Notes under the pieces: model-generated
The model's database searches: none
Told to the model about the DNA's origin: nothing
Seen by the model: only the letters and a program-made list of their open reading frames with translations
Made by a program: the position numbers and the translations under genes
Shown here: positions 50,068-57,652 of the stretch, piece by piece
How positions within the stretch are numbered: position 1 is the first letter of the stretch
Layout of the letters: each line of letters opens with the position of its first letter
Assembly: GCA_965221595.1 (NCBI GenBank)
Contig: OZ244900.1
Coordinates: 310,001 to 374,000 of the forward strand
DNA from: JAAXGX01 sp965221595
GTDB lineage: Bacteria; Acidobacteriota; Vicinamibacteria; Vicinamibacterales; UBA8438
Direction: 5' to 3'
DNA length: 64,000 bases

Positions 50068-51681
50068 ATGCATGTCGAGACCGGCCGATCGACGACGCTG
50101 TGCCTCCTGATCGTTCTGGCCGCGCTCGGGCCGGCTCTTGCGGCCGGCCCCGACCGCCGGGTGGTGGAGGCGATGGCCGCGCGCGACGGCGCGCTCGTAC
50201 GCGCCCTCCTGGCCGAGGGTGTCCCTGTCGACGGCGCGACGGCTGACGGGGTGACCGCCCTGATCTGGGCGGCGCACTGGGACGACGGCGAGGCGGCCGA
50301 GTGGCTTCTGCAGGCCGGCGCCGACGTGAATGCGGCCGACGATCGCGGCGTGACCGCACTGGCGCGGGCCTGCGAGAACGCCAGCTCGTCGATGGCGACA
50401 CGCCTGCTCGACGCCGGGGCGGATCCGAACCGCGGTCAGGACAACGGCCTGACGCCGCTGATGATCGCCGCCCGCACGGGCAACATCGACATCGTGGAGG
50501 CACTGCTCGCGCGCGGAGCGCAGCCGAACGCCGCCACGGCCGTGACGCACCACACGGCGCTCATGTGGGCCGTGGCCCACGGGCGTGCGGAGATCGTCCG
50601 GCGCTTGATCGACCACGGGTCCGGCGTCGGGCCCACTGCTCGGCAGGTGTTGTCGCCGCTCATCGTGGCAGCGGGGAACGGCGACATCGCTACTGCCCGA
50701 CTGCTGATTGCCGCCGGTGCGGACGTCAATGCCACCGGAACGGACGGTGCCCATGCCCTGCCGTATGCGCTCCTGGCTGGCCATGCCGCGTTCGCCCGGT
50801 TCCTGCTGACAGAGGGGGCCGATCCCAACGGGTCCATCAACGGTGCTACGGCGCTTCACGTGGCAGCCGGTCCCGTCGATCAGTGGCTCGGAGCCTGGGC
50901 GGCCGTCACCGGCAACCCCACACGCGCTGCGGGCACGCGAGACAGGCGGGTGCTGGGACGCCTCACGCTGGAGGACCGTGAGCAGCTCGTCGCTGAGCTG
51001 CTCGGCAACGGCGCTGATCCGAACGCACGGATGACCGCTTCCGCGATGGCGTACCTCGGCTTCACGCGCAACGGTGCATTCGACAACTCGTCGGCCGGCA
51101 CCGGGGACCTGGCGGGGGCGACCCCCCTGTGGGTGGCCGCGTGGGCGACGAACCCCGGGGCGGGCTTCTCGGGCTTCAAGAACCGGGTCACCTACGCCCG
51201 CTCCAGCGATACGGTGCTGCGCAGCCTGCTGGCGGCCGGCGCCCGGGTCGATCTGACGACGGTAGATGGCACCACGGCGCTGATGGCCGCGGCCGGCTGT
51301 GGGCGCGAGGCCCACGTCACGGATCAGCCGCGGGCGAAACGCCAGCCCCTGGCGGAGGCGGCGGTGCAGGCTCTCCTCGAGGCAGGCGCCGACGTCAACG
51401 CGGCCAACGAAGGCGCTTTCACGGCGCTGCATTGCGCTGCCTTCAGCGGTCTGCCGGAGCTGGCGCGGATGCTCGTGGCGGCTGGCGCCGCGATCGACGC
51501 TCGGGACTGGCGGGGACGCACACCGTTTCGCCTGGCCGAGGGCGCCAAGCAGGGGTTCCACTATCAGGCCTGGCCTGCGGTCGCCGGTCTGCTCCGGGAT
51601 CTGGGAGCCGATACCCGCCTGGGCATCCCCGGCACGATCCATGAGCGGCTCGGCAGGCTTGCGGCCGAGCAGGAACAGTAG
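50068..51681 (+). CDS. secreted ankyrin-repeat protein (cassette 1)
   Basis: 537 aa from the ATG at 50068 (GAGG 6 bases upstream). A GTG at 50035 overlapping the previous stop by 4 bases is an alternative and adds 11 residues. The signal peptide ends near LAAGPDRR. About ten ankyrin units follow (for example DGVTALIWAAHWDDGEAAEW, NGLTPLMIAARTGNIDIVEA, EGAFTALHCAAFSGLPELAR). A longer non-canonical insert near 290-370 contains YLGFTRNGAFDNSSAGTGDL. Ankyrins bind proteins. Position directly after DUF1552 suggests a scaffold or inhibitor for the cytochrome/DUF1552 pair. The role is inference. Confidence 0.85.
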   Translation: MHVETGRSTTLCLLIVLAALGPALAAGPDRRVVEAMAARDGALVRALLAEGVPVDGATADGVTALIWAAHWDDGEAAEWLLQAGADVNAADDRGVTALARACENASSSMATRLLDAGADPNRGQDNGLTPLMIAARTGNIDIVEALLARGAQPNAATAVTHHTALMWAVAHGRAEIVRRLIDHGSGVGPTARQVLSPLIVAAGNGDIATARLLIAAGADVNATGTDGAHALPYALLAGHAAFARFLLTEGADPNGSINGATALHVAAGPVDQWLGAWAAVTGNPTRAAGTRDRRVLGRLTLEDREQLVAELLGNGADPNARMTASAMAYLGFTRNGAFDNSSAGTGDLAGATPLWVAAWATNPGAGFSGFKNRVTYARSSDTVLRSLLAAGARVDLTTVDGTTALMAAAGCGREAHVTDQPRAKRQPLAEAAVQALLEAGADVNAANEGAFTALHCAAFSGLPELARMLVAAGAAIDARDWRGRTPFRLAEGAKQGFHYQAWPAVAGLLRDLGADTRLGIPGTIHERLGRLAAEQEQ

Positions 51682-51725
51682 CGACGACGCCCACCCGCCC
51701 CCGCAGTCGGGATCCAGATCCAGAT

Positions 51726-52655
51726 TTAGATGAACTTGCCGAGCGCCGACAGGATGAGGCGCATCGCCAGCCGGCCGGTGCGGTTCTGCACGTCGAGGAT
51801 GGGGTTGATCTCCACCATCTCCAGGGAGGTCAGCCCGCCGGCCGCGGCGCACAGTTCCATGGCCAGGTGCGCCTCGCGGTAGGTCAGGCCGCCGTCCACG
51901 ACGGTGCCGACGCCCGGCGCGTACTGCGGGTCGACGGCGTCCAGGTCGAAGCTCACGTGGAACAGGCCGTCGGCGCCCTGCGCGCGCCGGATGGCCGCGC
52001 GCATGACGGCGGCGATGCCCTGCTGATCGATGTCCGACATGGTGAAGATGCCCACCCCGGACTGTTTCACGAGCCGCCGTTCCCCTGCGTCCAGGTCGCG
52101 GATGCCCACCAGCGCCACGCGGTCGGGGACGAGCGCGGGCGCCCGGTCGTCGATCCCGGTCAGCTCCGCGGGCCCCAGTCCGAGCAGGGCCGCCAGGGGC
52201 ATGCCGTGGACGTTGCCTGACTCGGTCGTCTCTGGCGTGTTCATGTCGCCGTGGGCGTCGACCCAGACGACGCCCACCTGCCGGCCGGCACGACGGTGGT
52301 GCGCTGCCAGGCCCGCGATGCTGCCCGCCGCCAGGCTGTGATCGCCGCCGAGCAGGACGGGGACTCGTCCGGCGGCGAGGATGCCGCGGACCGTGCGCGC
52401 CACCTGGCGACACGCGGTGGCGATGGGCTCCAGGAAATGCGCCTGCGTCGACCCCGGGTCGGCGGTCTCGGCGCCCGGGCACTCGATGTCGCCGAGGTCC
52501 GCGACGTCCTCGAAGCCTGCCTGTCGCAGCGCGGCGTGCAGGCCTGCCAGGCGCACCGCCGACGGCCCCATGTCCGTGCCGCGCCGGCCGCCACCCAGAT
52601 CGAGCCGCACGCCGGCAACGGAAACGGGCGGCCGCGCGACCCCCTCGGGCATCAT
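51726..52655 (-). CDS. rocF: arginase (ureohydrolase)
   Basis: 309 aa, cytosolic. All dimanganese ligand motifs are present: GGDHSLAAG (His about 105), VWVDAHGDMNTPETTESGN (Asp/His/Asp) with NVHGMPLAALLG, and SFDLDAVDPQYAPGVGT (two Asp). Glu in LEMVEINPILD is the C-terminal family mark. It hydrolyses arginine to ornithine and urea. The SGNVHGMP segment is the arginase rather than agmatinase form. It lies 45 bases downstream of the NHL gene on the same strand and could be the last gene of that operon, though metabolically it looks separate. Confidence 0.92.
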   Translation of the reverse strand: MMPEGVARPPVSVAGVRLDLGGGRRGTDMGPSAVRLAGLHAALRQAGFEDVADLGDIECPGAETADPGSTQAHFLEPIATACRQVARTVRGILAAGRVPVLLGGDHSLAAGSIAGLAAHHRRAGRQVGVVWVDAHGDMNTPETTESGNVHGMPLAALLGLGPAELTGIDDRAPALVPDRVALVGIRDLDAGERRLVKQSGVGIFTMSDIDQQGIAAVMRAAIRRAQGADGLFHVSFDLDAVDPQYAPGVGTVVDGGLTYREAHLAMELCAAAGGLTSLEMVEINPILDVQNRTGRLAMRLILSALGKFI

Positions 52656-52700
52656 CTCCCAGTGTACGGGTGCCTGGCCGCCGCGGGCTGTCGCCGGCCG

Positions 52701-53816
52701 TCAGCGGCTTGTGTCGACGTACTTGCGCAGCGTGTGCGGACCGACATCGGCGGCGAAGATGCTGCCCTCGGCGTCGGCCGTGATGCCGGATGCGCCAGAA
52801 ATGCGGGTGGCGTCGGCGTCGGCGAGGTCAGGGTCGGGAATGAAGGCGCGCAGCGAGCCGTCGACGGCGCTGCCGATCGTGATGCCCCGCACGTAGCCCG
52901 GGTTCACCGTCGAGTTCGACTGCGAGTCGCTCACGTAGAGCGTGTCGTCGGCCGCTACGTGGAGCGCACTGGGCCGGCCGAACTGCCGCCAGGCGGCGAT
53001 GAAGTTGCCGTCCTGGTCGAAGATCTGCACGCGGTTGTTACTGCGGTCGGCGACGAACACGCGGCCCTGCGACCCGCCGATGGAGATATCGTGCGGCTGA
53101 TCGAACTCGCCGGGTCCGCTCCCGGTGCGGCCCCACGTCTTGATGAACCGGCCATCGCCGGAGAACTTCAGCACGCGGTCGTTGGTGCCGTGCCCGTCCG
53201 TCACGAAGATGTCGCCGTTGGGCGCGATGGCCACGCCGGTCGGCCGGTCGAAGGTGTCCGGACCGCGGCCGGCCACGCCGGCTTCGCCGAGCGTCAGCAG
53301 CACGTCGCCCCGGGGGTTCAGCTTGAACACCTGCTGGCCCAGCGGCGCGCCCTCGAACGGCCCCGCGGTGGCGCGTGCCGCCATCCCGAGCACCGTCGCG
53401 GCGCCGTTCGCATCGGTTGTCCAGAGGTTGCCATCCGCGTCGACGGTGAAGCCGTGCGGGAATGCGAACATCCCGGCGCCCAGGCTTGCCAGCAGGCGCC
53501 CCGCCGGGTCGAACTGCAGGATCGGCGGGTCGGTCCGACCGACGCAGGTGGCGGCGCCCGGCGGCACGGTGTTGAAGCAGCGGTGGAAGATCCAGATGTT
53601 GCCGTCGGCATCGAGCTGCACACGGATCAGCTCGCCCCAGCGGCCGCCGTTCATCTGCGCCGGCAGGGTCGGCCAGTCCTCGACCAGCCGGTACGGGTTG
53701 GGGAGCTGGAGTTGCCCGCTGCCCTGGCTGGGCTGGGCCTGGGCGGCAACGGCCAGCGCGAAGCAGGCCGCGACAGCCGCCGCCAGCGCCGATCCCGCGC
53801 GAGCGGCAGGCGGCAT
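52701..53816 (-). CDS. secreted NHL-repeat propeller (peptidylglycine lyase-like)
   Basis: 371 aa from the ATG at 53816, 5 bases after the preceding gene. The signal peptide ends near AVAAQAQPSQG. Six NHL-type repeats: GELIRVQLDADGNIWIFHRC, FAFPHGFTVDADGNLWTTD, FDRPTGVAIAPNGDIFVTDG, FDQPHDISIGGSQGRVFVAD, FGRPSALHVAADDTLYVSDS and ISGASGITADAEGSIFAADV. The layout equals proteins annotated as peptidyl-alpha-hydroxyglycine alpha-amidating lyase family, but catalytic equivalence is not shown. Periplasmic. It may use small organic substrates together with the two GDTLVV proteins upstream. Confidence 0.82.
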   Translation of the reverse strand: MPPAARAGSALAAAVAACFALAVAAQAQPSQGSGQLQLPNPYRLVEDWPTLPAQMNGGRWGELIRVQLDADGNIWIFHRCFNTVPPGAATCVGRTDPPILQFDPAGRLLASLGAGMFAFPHGFTVDADGNLWTTDANGAATVLGMAARATAGPFEGAPLGQQVFKLNPRGDVLLTLGEAGVAGRGPDTFDRPTGVAIAPNGDIFVTDGHGTNDRVLKFSGDGRFIKTWGRTGSGPGEFDQPHDISIGGSQGRVFVADRSNNRVQIFDQDGNFIAAWRQFGRPSALHVAADDTLYVSDSQSNSTVNPGYVRGITIGSAVDGSLRAFIPDPDLADADATRISGASGITADAEGSIFAADVGPHTLRKYVDTSR

Positions 53817-53821
53817 CGGGC

Positions 53822-54697
53822 CTACCGGGGCTCTGCCTCGTGTGTGTGCAGGCGCCGCTCGCCGGCGGCCACGGCGAGACGGCCGGCCGCCAACCGGTGC
53901 TTGTTGGTGACGCCCTCCCAGCACCCTTCCTCGTAGAACTCGTAGCCGTCGCCGCCGATACGGCCCATCGTGAACGCCAGCGTCCAGGGCCGCGTGAACA
54001 CATTGGGGTCGGTGATGGTCGCCTCGTAGCGCAGCGTGTCCGCGTCCACGAGGTTCCAGCGCTCCACCACGTGCAGGGCCTCGCTGTAGAAGCTGCCGTG
54101 CGAATCGAGCCAGGGAACGTCGTTGAAGTTCGTCACGTCGACGACGAGCGTGTCGCCCTCCCAGCGCCCACGCGAGTCGCCGTTGAAGAGTCGGATGTCG
54201 GCACCGACGTGCTCCCGCCCGTCGGTCGGAACGACGCGGTAGGCGTGAGCCCATTCGTAGAGGAACACCACGTGCCCGTCGTTCTGGCGGATCTGCAGGT
54301 CGCCCCGATAGTTGCTGCGCGGGACCCCCACCAGCAGACAGCGATCCTCCGGATCGATATGCGCCAGCTCGGTCGGGGTTTCCATGTCGTACAGGAACTC
54401 CGTCCGCCGCTCGGCCGCCCACGGCTGGTAGGGAATGCGTCCGTTCGGCGGGTCGATGATCACGGGCTCCGGCAGTCCGAGTCGCTCCGGGCCGCGGCTT
54501 TGCATTCGGGCGTGCTCGGCGTCGCAGCAGCCGTCCTCGACGCTGTGCGAGGCGTTCGCCGGGCCGCCGTCCCAGTAGCCCTGCAGGTCGGGATGGCCGC
54601 CGACGGTGCGCGGCAACGAGGCTTCCTGGGCGGCCACCGGGATGGCTGCCAGGACGGCCAGGGTCGCGCCCGCGAGGATGGCAGTGCGATGACTCAT
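53822..54697 (-). CDS. secreted protein of the GDTLVV family (paralogue 3 of 5)
   Basis: 291 aa from the ATG at 54697. A GTG at 54712 overlapping the previous stop is an alternative. The signal peptide ends near PVAAQEASLP. The family blocks are VGGHPDLQGYWDGGP, IIDPPNGRIPYQPWAAERRT, DRCLLVGVPRSNYRGDLQI, GDSRGRWEGDTLVVDVTNFN, SEALHVVERWNLVDADTLRY and DPNVFTRPWTLAFTM. The C-terminal CHE motif of paralogues 1, 2 and 5 is replaced by EFYEEGCWEG. It forms a tandem pair with paralogue 4, sharing SEALHVVER and the PYQPWA segment. Function unknown. Confidence 0.8.
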   Translation of the reverse strand: MSHRTAILAGATLAVLAAIPVAAQEASLPRTVGGHPDLQGYWDGGPANASHSVEDGCCDAEHARMQSRGPERLGLPEPVIIDPPNGRIPYQPWAAERRTEFLYDMETPTELAHIDPEDRCLLVGVPRSNYRGDLQIRQNDGHVVFLYEWAHAYRVVPTDGREHVGADIRLFNGDSRGRWEGDTLVVDVTNFNDVPWLDSHGSFYSEALHVVERWNLVDADTLRYEATITDPNVFTRPWTLAFTMGRIGGDGYEFYEEGCWEGVTNKHRLAAGRLAVAAGERRLHTHEAEPR

Positions 54698-54708
54698 GGG
54701 ATCTTGCC

Positions 54709-55491
54709 TCACTTGTCGGCCGCCAGATCACTTTCGGAGTAGGCGTAGCACTCGTATTCCAGGAGCTGGATGTCGGCCTCCTGCCGCCGGTAGAGCGGCA
54801 TGCGCATGGTCCAGGGCCGTGTGAACACCTGCGGGTCCTCGATGGTGGCCTCGTACAGCAGGTGATCCGGCCCGCTGGGCGTATAGCGCTCCACCACGTG
54901 CAGGGCCTCGCTGTGGAAGTTGCCGGCGCGGTCGAACCACGTCCGGTCGTTGAAGTGGATCACGTCGACCACCAGCGTATCGCCGTCCCAGTGCCCGCGC
55001 GAGTCGCCCATCCAGAAATCGATGTGCCCCTCGGGATGCGGGCTCCCGTCCATGTAGATGGTGCGGGTGACATGGATGTACTCGTAGAGGATGAGTATCC
55101 GGTCCTCGAACTGGAGAATCTGGAACGGGTACGGCATGTAGGTGATGCGCGGGACGCCCGGCATGTAGCACTGCGTCTCGGGGTCGGCCGTGTGGCGGTT
55201 CTCGTAGTTCTCCTGCTTCTGCTCGAGCGCCCACGGCTGGTACGGGATCTCGTTGCCGACCACCACCCCCTGGCCGGCCGGAACGCCGGCGCTGGCCGAG
55301 TGGTCCTGGATGTCCCAGGCCGCCGTGTTCAGCGCCTGCCAGATGCCCTGCAGGTCCGGCTGGCCGTCGGCCGTGCGGGGCGGCACGTACGCCTCGCCGC
55401 CGGCGCCTTGCGTCTGCCCGGCCGCCGGCAGCGGCGGGAGCAGGCACAGCCCGACGGCCGCCAGCGCCGCCCACGTCGATTGCGTCGGCAT
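54709..55491 (-). CDS. secreted protein of the GDTLVV family (paralogue 4 of 5)
   Basis: 260 aa, starting 4 bases after the DUF6152 stop. It has a signal peptide (about 1-27, PAAGQTQG). Blocks: TADGQPDLQGIWQALNTAAW, PYQPWALEQKQENYENR, DPETQCYMPGVPRITYMPY, ILILYEYIHVTRTIYMDG, GDSRGHWDGDTLVVDVIHFN, SEALHVVERYTPSG and DPQVFTRPWTMRMPL, ending LLEYECYAYSESD. It is the shortest of the five paralogues. The DUF6152-GDTLVV gene order is one I know from other Acidobacteriota, so the two probably work together in the periplasm on an unknown substrate. Confidence 0.8.
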   Translation of the reverse strand: MPTQSTWAALAAVGLCLLPPLPAAGQTQGAGGEAYVPPRTADGQPDLQGIWQALNTAAWDIQDHSASAGVPAGQGVVVGNEIPYQPWALEQKQENYENRHTADPETQCYMPGVPRITYMPYPFQILQFEDRILILYEYIHVTRTIYMDGSPHPEGHIDFWMGDSRGHWDGDTLVVDVIHFNDRTWFDRAGNFHSEALHVVERYTPSGPDHLLYEATIEDPQVFTRPWTMRMPLYRRQEADIQLLEYECYAYSESDLAADK

Positions 55492-55495
55492 GCGG

Positions 55496-55903
55496 CTAGC
55501 GCTGCGGCTCCGGGCCGCCGGTGCCGGACGAGCCGGCGAAGAAGTTGCGCCCGTCGGGGAACGTGATCGTGATGCCGTTCGCGGTCGGCGTGCCGTCCTT
55601 GGCCAGGTAGCCGTCGACGACGAACTCGATGCCGGGCGGGAAGTCGCCCTTGCGCAGGCCGCGCCGCAGCAGCGATGTCGGGTTACCCATCTCGACCGCC
55701 CAGTTGACGACCTCGCCGTCCGGGCCGACCACGTCCATGTGCAGCCACCCGTGCGGGTTGACCCACTCGAGCTCGGTCAGCGTGCCCTGCAGCGTGATCG
55801 GCTGCTCGATGTCGAACTCCGCCGAGAAGGAATGGTGCGCGCCGCCGGACGCCGCCGCGAGCAGCACGCCGAGACCGACGGCCCCTGCCAGCAACGTTCT
55901 CAT
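55496..55903 (-). CDS. DUF6152 secreted small protein
   Basis: 135 aa, with AGGAGGG 7 bases before the ATG. The signal peptide ends at GGAHHSFSAEFD. The mature part is a small beta-barrel-like domain with ITLQGTLTELEWVNPHGWLH, WAVEMGNPTSLLRRGLRKGD and GITITFPDGRNFF. The N-terminal His-His of the mature protein (HHSF) is conserved in DUF6152, and could be an N-terminal metal-binding site, though this is unproven. First gene of the operon DUF6152, paralogue 4, paralogue 3, NHL propeller, and possibly arginase. Confidence 0.85.
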   Translation of the reverse strand: MRTLLAGAVGLGVLLAAASGGAHHSFSAEFDIEQPITLQGTLTELEWVNPHGWLHMDVVGPDGEVVNWAVEMGNPTSLLRRGLRKGDFPPGIEFVVDGYLAKDGTPTANGITITFPDGRNFFAGSSGTGGPEPQR

Positions 55904-56020
55904 CGTCGGACCCTCCTGTTGTCGCCCTTGTGGCTGCCGAGAAAGCCGGTTCCATCCGCAGGGTACACCGGCGCCCGCGGCGGCGCAATGGCGAACAGCG
56001 CGTCGCGGGAGGCAGGGCCG

Positions 56021-56037
56021 GCAGGCCTGCGGCCTGC
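56021..56037. promoter_or_regulatory. perfect hairpin in a divergent intergenic region
   Basis: GCAGGC-ctgcg-GCCTGC lies midway in the 281-base gap between the divergent DUF6152 and ankyrin genes. It may be a regulator site. No other element is evident in this gap. Confidence 0.3.
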
Positions 56038-56184
56038 TTCGTGAGTGCCGATTTTCGGCGGTCGAGGCGGCGATCGTGCGGGAAGTGGTGCCCGCCGCGG
56101 CGCCGAGCCGGCGCGCGGGCAGGCGGGAGCGAGCGGAAAAGGGGTTGGTCCGGACGCCGCACGGGGCTATGATGGCGGATACTC

Positions 56185-57627
56185 ATGCCGTGTGACTGCC
56201 CGTGGATGCGGCTCCTCGCCGGCGGGCTGCTGTGTGGTCTGCTGGCCGTCGCCGCTGCGGCCGCAGGCGCATCCGACCTGCAGCTCGTACAGGCAGCCAA
56301 GAGCCGGGACTGGGACACGGTGGCCGACCTGTTGCGGCAGGGCGCGGATCCCGACGCTGCGCAGGCCGACGGCGCCACGGCTCTGCACTGGGCGGCGCAC
56401 TGGGACAACGTCGAGGCGCTGGAGCGCCTGCTCGCGGCCGGCGCGAACGTGAATGCGGAGAACGCGCTGCACGCCACACCGCTATGGGTGGCCTGCGCCG
56501 ACCGCCACACCGCTGTCGTCGAGCGCCTGCTCGCGGCCGGCGCCGATCCCAACCGTGCGCTGCGCTCGGGCGAGACGCTGCTGATGCGCTGTGCCTCCAC
56601 CGGCGCTCCCGCGGCGGTGCGGGCGCTGCTCGCCCACGGGGCCGATGTCGACGCCGGCGAGCCGGCCCGGGGACAGACGGCCCTGATGTGGGCGGCTGCC
56701 AACCGGAACCCCGCGGTCACGCGCGTGCTGTTGGAGCACGGCGCGGCGGTGGGTGCGCGCACCCGGACCGTGCGCCAGTTGCGCGGCGTGGGTCTGCAGA
56801 GCACGACCAGTCCCGCCGGGGCGACGTTCTTCGACGCCGGCGGCTTCACGGCGCTGTTGTTCGCCGCGCGCCACGGGGACGTCGAATCGGCCCGGCTGCT
56901 GCTCGATGCCGGCGCGGACGTCGATGCGCCCGCGGCCGACGGCAACAGCCCGCTCGTCCTCGCGGCCATCAGCGGCCATGGGCGGCTGGCCGAGTTCCTG
57001 CTCGACCGGGGCGCCGACCCGCACGCCGCCGGTGCCGGCTACAGCGCCCTGCACGCGGCGGTGCTGCGCGCGGATCCGGCGCTCGTGCAGGCGCTGTTGG
57101 CGGCCGGCGCCGACCCGAATGCGAGGCTGTCGAAGGGCACGCCGGTTCCCCGCTGGACGTACCAGTACGTGTTCACGCTGCGCGAGAGGGGCGGCACGCC
57201 GTTCCTGCTGGCGGCCAAGTACCTGGAGCCTGAACTGCTGCGGCTGCTGGCTGTCGCCGGCGCCGACCCGCTGCTGACGTTCGACGATGGGACGACGGCG
57301 CTGATGGCGGCCGTGGGGCTGCGCCTGAGCCGCGCCACGACGCGCCGCAGCCGGCTGATCGCGCCCGAGCTCGTGCGGGCCGAGTGGGGTGCCGAGGACC
57401 GGGTACTGGCCACCGTCGAGGCTGCCGTCGACGCGGGCGCCGCGGCGGCAATCGGCACTGCCAACGGTGCGGGCGACACGGCGCTCCACGGGGCGGTGCA
57501 GCGCGGGTTCCTGGCCGTTGCCGACCTGCTTGCTGCGCACGGCGCCGACCTCGACCGCGAGAACGGAAGAGGCGAGACGCCGCGCGCGATGATCGAGGCG
57601 CGCTCGGCCGCCGCGGCGGGCGGCTAG
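56185..57627 (+). CDS. secreted ankyrin-repeat protein (cassette 2)
   Basis: 480 aa from the ATG at 56185. An ATG seven codons later (56206) starts a cleaner signal peptide (MRLLAGGLLCGLLAVAAAAA) and is an alternative. About nine ankyrin repeats are clear, for example DGATALHWAAHWDNVEALER, NSPLVLAAISGHGRLAEFLL and YSALHAAVLRADPALVQALL, with loops VRQLRGVGLQSTTSPAGATF and VPRWTYQYVFTLRERGGTPF inserted. It is related to the cassette 1 ankyrin by layout (AALHWAAHWD near the start). It precedes the DUF1592 cytochrome by 25 bases, so gene order differs from cassette 1. Confidence 0.85.
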   Translation: MPCDCPWMRLLAGGLLCGLLAVAAAAAGASDLQLVQAAKSRDWDTVADLLRQGADPDAAQADGATALHWAAHWDNVEALERLLAAGANVNAENALHATPLWVACADRHTAVVERLLAAGADPNRALRSGETLLMRCASTGAPAAVRALLAHGADVDAGEPARGQTALMWAAANRNPAVTRVLLEHGAAVGARTRTVRQLRGVGLQSTTSPAGATFFDAGGFTALLFAARHGDVESARLLLDAGADVDAPAADGNSPLVLAAISGHGRLAEFLLDRGADPHAAGAGYSALHAAVLRADPALVQALLAAGADPNARLSKGTPVPRWTYQYVFTLRERGGTPFLLAAKYLEPELLRLLAVAGADPLLTFDDGTTALMAAVGLRLSRATTRRSRLIAPELVRAEWGAEDRVLATVEAAVDAGAAAAIGTANGAGDTALHGAVQRGFLAVADLLAAHGADLDRENGRGETPRAMIEARSAAAAGG

Positions 57628-57652
57628 GAGTCGGCTTGACGGAGGCGGAAGG

